Source: an uncultured Eubacteriales bacterium
GTDB taxonomy: Bacteria > Bacillota > Clostridia > Oscillospirales > Oscillospiraceae
Assembly (NCBI GenBank): GCA_900549495.1
Contig: UROL01000131.1
Location: 1-5,817, forward strand
Reading direction: 5' to 3'
DNA length: 5,817 nt
Below, in pieces: positions 5,645 to 5,817 of this stretch. A program made the position numbers and the translations under genes. How positions within the stretch are numbered: position 1 is the first letter of the stretch; each line of letters starts with the position of its first letter. The notes under the pieces were generated by a model. That model was not told where the DNA came from and searched no databases. It worked only from the letters and a program-made list of their open reading frames with translations.

Positions 5645-5702
5645 CGTAGGGGCGATGAAAATCGCCCGTACCCCCGGATTTTCCGAGTACCCGGTTGAAT
5701 GG
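5645..5702. repeat. Intergenic repeat unit 1 (hairpin type)
   Basis: The unit begins CGTAGGGGCGATGAAAATCG, continues CCCGTACCC, and ends GAGTACCCGGTTGAATGG (5685-5702). GGGCGAT and ATCGCCC form a 7-bp stem closed by a GAAA tetraloop. The first 29 bases and the last 18 are identical in unit 2; the middle differs. It belongs to a style of CGTAGGGGCGAT intergenic repeat seen in many bacterial genomes; that family link is from memory, not a search. Confidence 0.82.
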
Positions 5703-5713
5703 AAAACGCCTTT

Positions 5714-5772
5714 CGTAGGGGCGATGAAAATCGCCCGTACCCTTCCGGTTTAGCGAGTACCCGGTTGAATGG
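5714..5772. repeat. Intergenic repeat unit 2 (hairpin type)
   Basis: A second copy of the unit at 5645-5702, starting 69 bases later and one base longer in its middle part (5743-5754, TTCCGGTTTAGC). The copies are separated by 11 nt. The GGGCGAT-GAAA-ATCGCCC hairpin is fully conserved, which hints that the folded RNA or cruciform matters more than the centre of the unit. Confidence 0.82.
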
Positions 5773-5787
5773 TACGCACCCATTCCC

Positions 5788-5817
5788 GGCTCCCTCTCTG
5801 AGGGAGCTGGCACGCCC
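5788..5817. repeat. Second hairpin-type repeat, cut by the right window edge
   Basis: GCTCCCTC (5789-5796) and GAGGGAGC (5800-5807) form a perfect 8-bp inverted repeat with a 3-nt centre, followed by TGGCACGCCC to the end. It is unlike the two units before it and resembles a CTCCCTC...GAGGGAG intergenic repeat common in gut Clostridia (from memory). No T-run is visible on the plus strand; on the minus strand the stem is followed by CGGGAATGGG, so it is not an ordinary terminator. Confidence 0.55.

Noticed and set aside
5645..5772. CRISPR array
   Set aside because: There are only two units of 58-59 bp with an 11-nt gap and internal divergence; there are no regular repeat-spacer units or cas genes.

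Overview
The window looks like chromosome from a GC-rich Firmicute of the Clostridia, most likely an Oscillospiraceae-type gut anaerobe such as the Flavonifractor or Lawsonibacter group. The reasons are the strong AGGAGG-type ribosome binding sites, a fused aroE-aroK gene, an mgtE transporter, a cobalamin riboswitch and short GC-rich intergenic repeats. The genus is inferred, not shown.

Layout. Bases 1-193, read leftwards, hold a good sigma-A promoter and the 5' two thirds of a cobalamin riboswitch; its gene lies beyond the left edge. Bases 194-317 are non-coding and contain an inverted repeat. A second sigma-A promoter at 318-346 points right and opens a leader of about 155 nt before mgtE (510-1889), a magnesium transporter gated by Mg2+ through its CBS domains. 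That leader holds a 24-codon upstream ORF with a near-perfect Shine-Dalgarno, two mutually exclusive hairpins that look like a terminator and an antiterminator overlapping the uORF, and an AU-rich hairpin that buries the mgtE Shine-Dalgarno. I see no M-box consensus in it. This candidate attenuator is the most interesting thing in the window.

From the right, the minus strand carries four tightly packed genes: pheA (chorismate mutase-prephenate dehydratase-ACT), a fused aroE-aroK (shikimate dehydrogenase plus shikimate kinase), aroQ (type II dehydroquinate dehydratase) and a YitT-family membrane protein. Spacings are 1 nt, a 4-nt ATGA overlap and 13 nt, so this is almost certainly one transcription unit. 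The aroQ and aroE-aroK products cover three consecutive shikimate-pathway steps (3-dehydroquinate to 3-dehydroshikimate to shikimate to shikimate 3-phosphate); PheA takes chorismate to phenylpyruvate under probable phenylalanine feedback. The unit converges on mgtE, and one hairpin at 1896-1928 with T-runs on both sides can terminate both.

Upstream of pheA (5593-5817) there is no gene in the window. It holds two near-identical 58-59 bp repeat units and the start of another hairpin repeat cut by the right edge.
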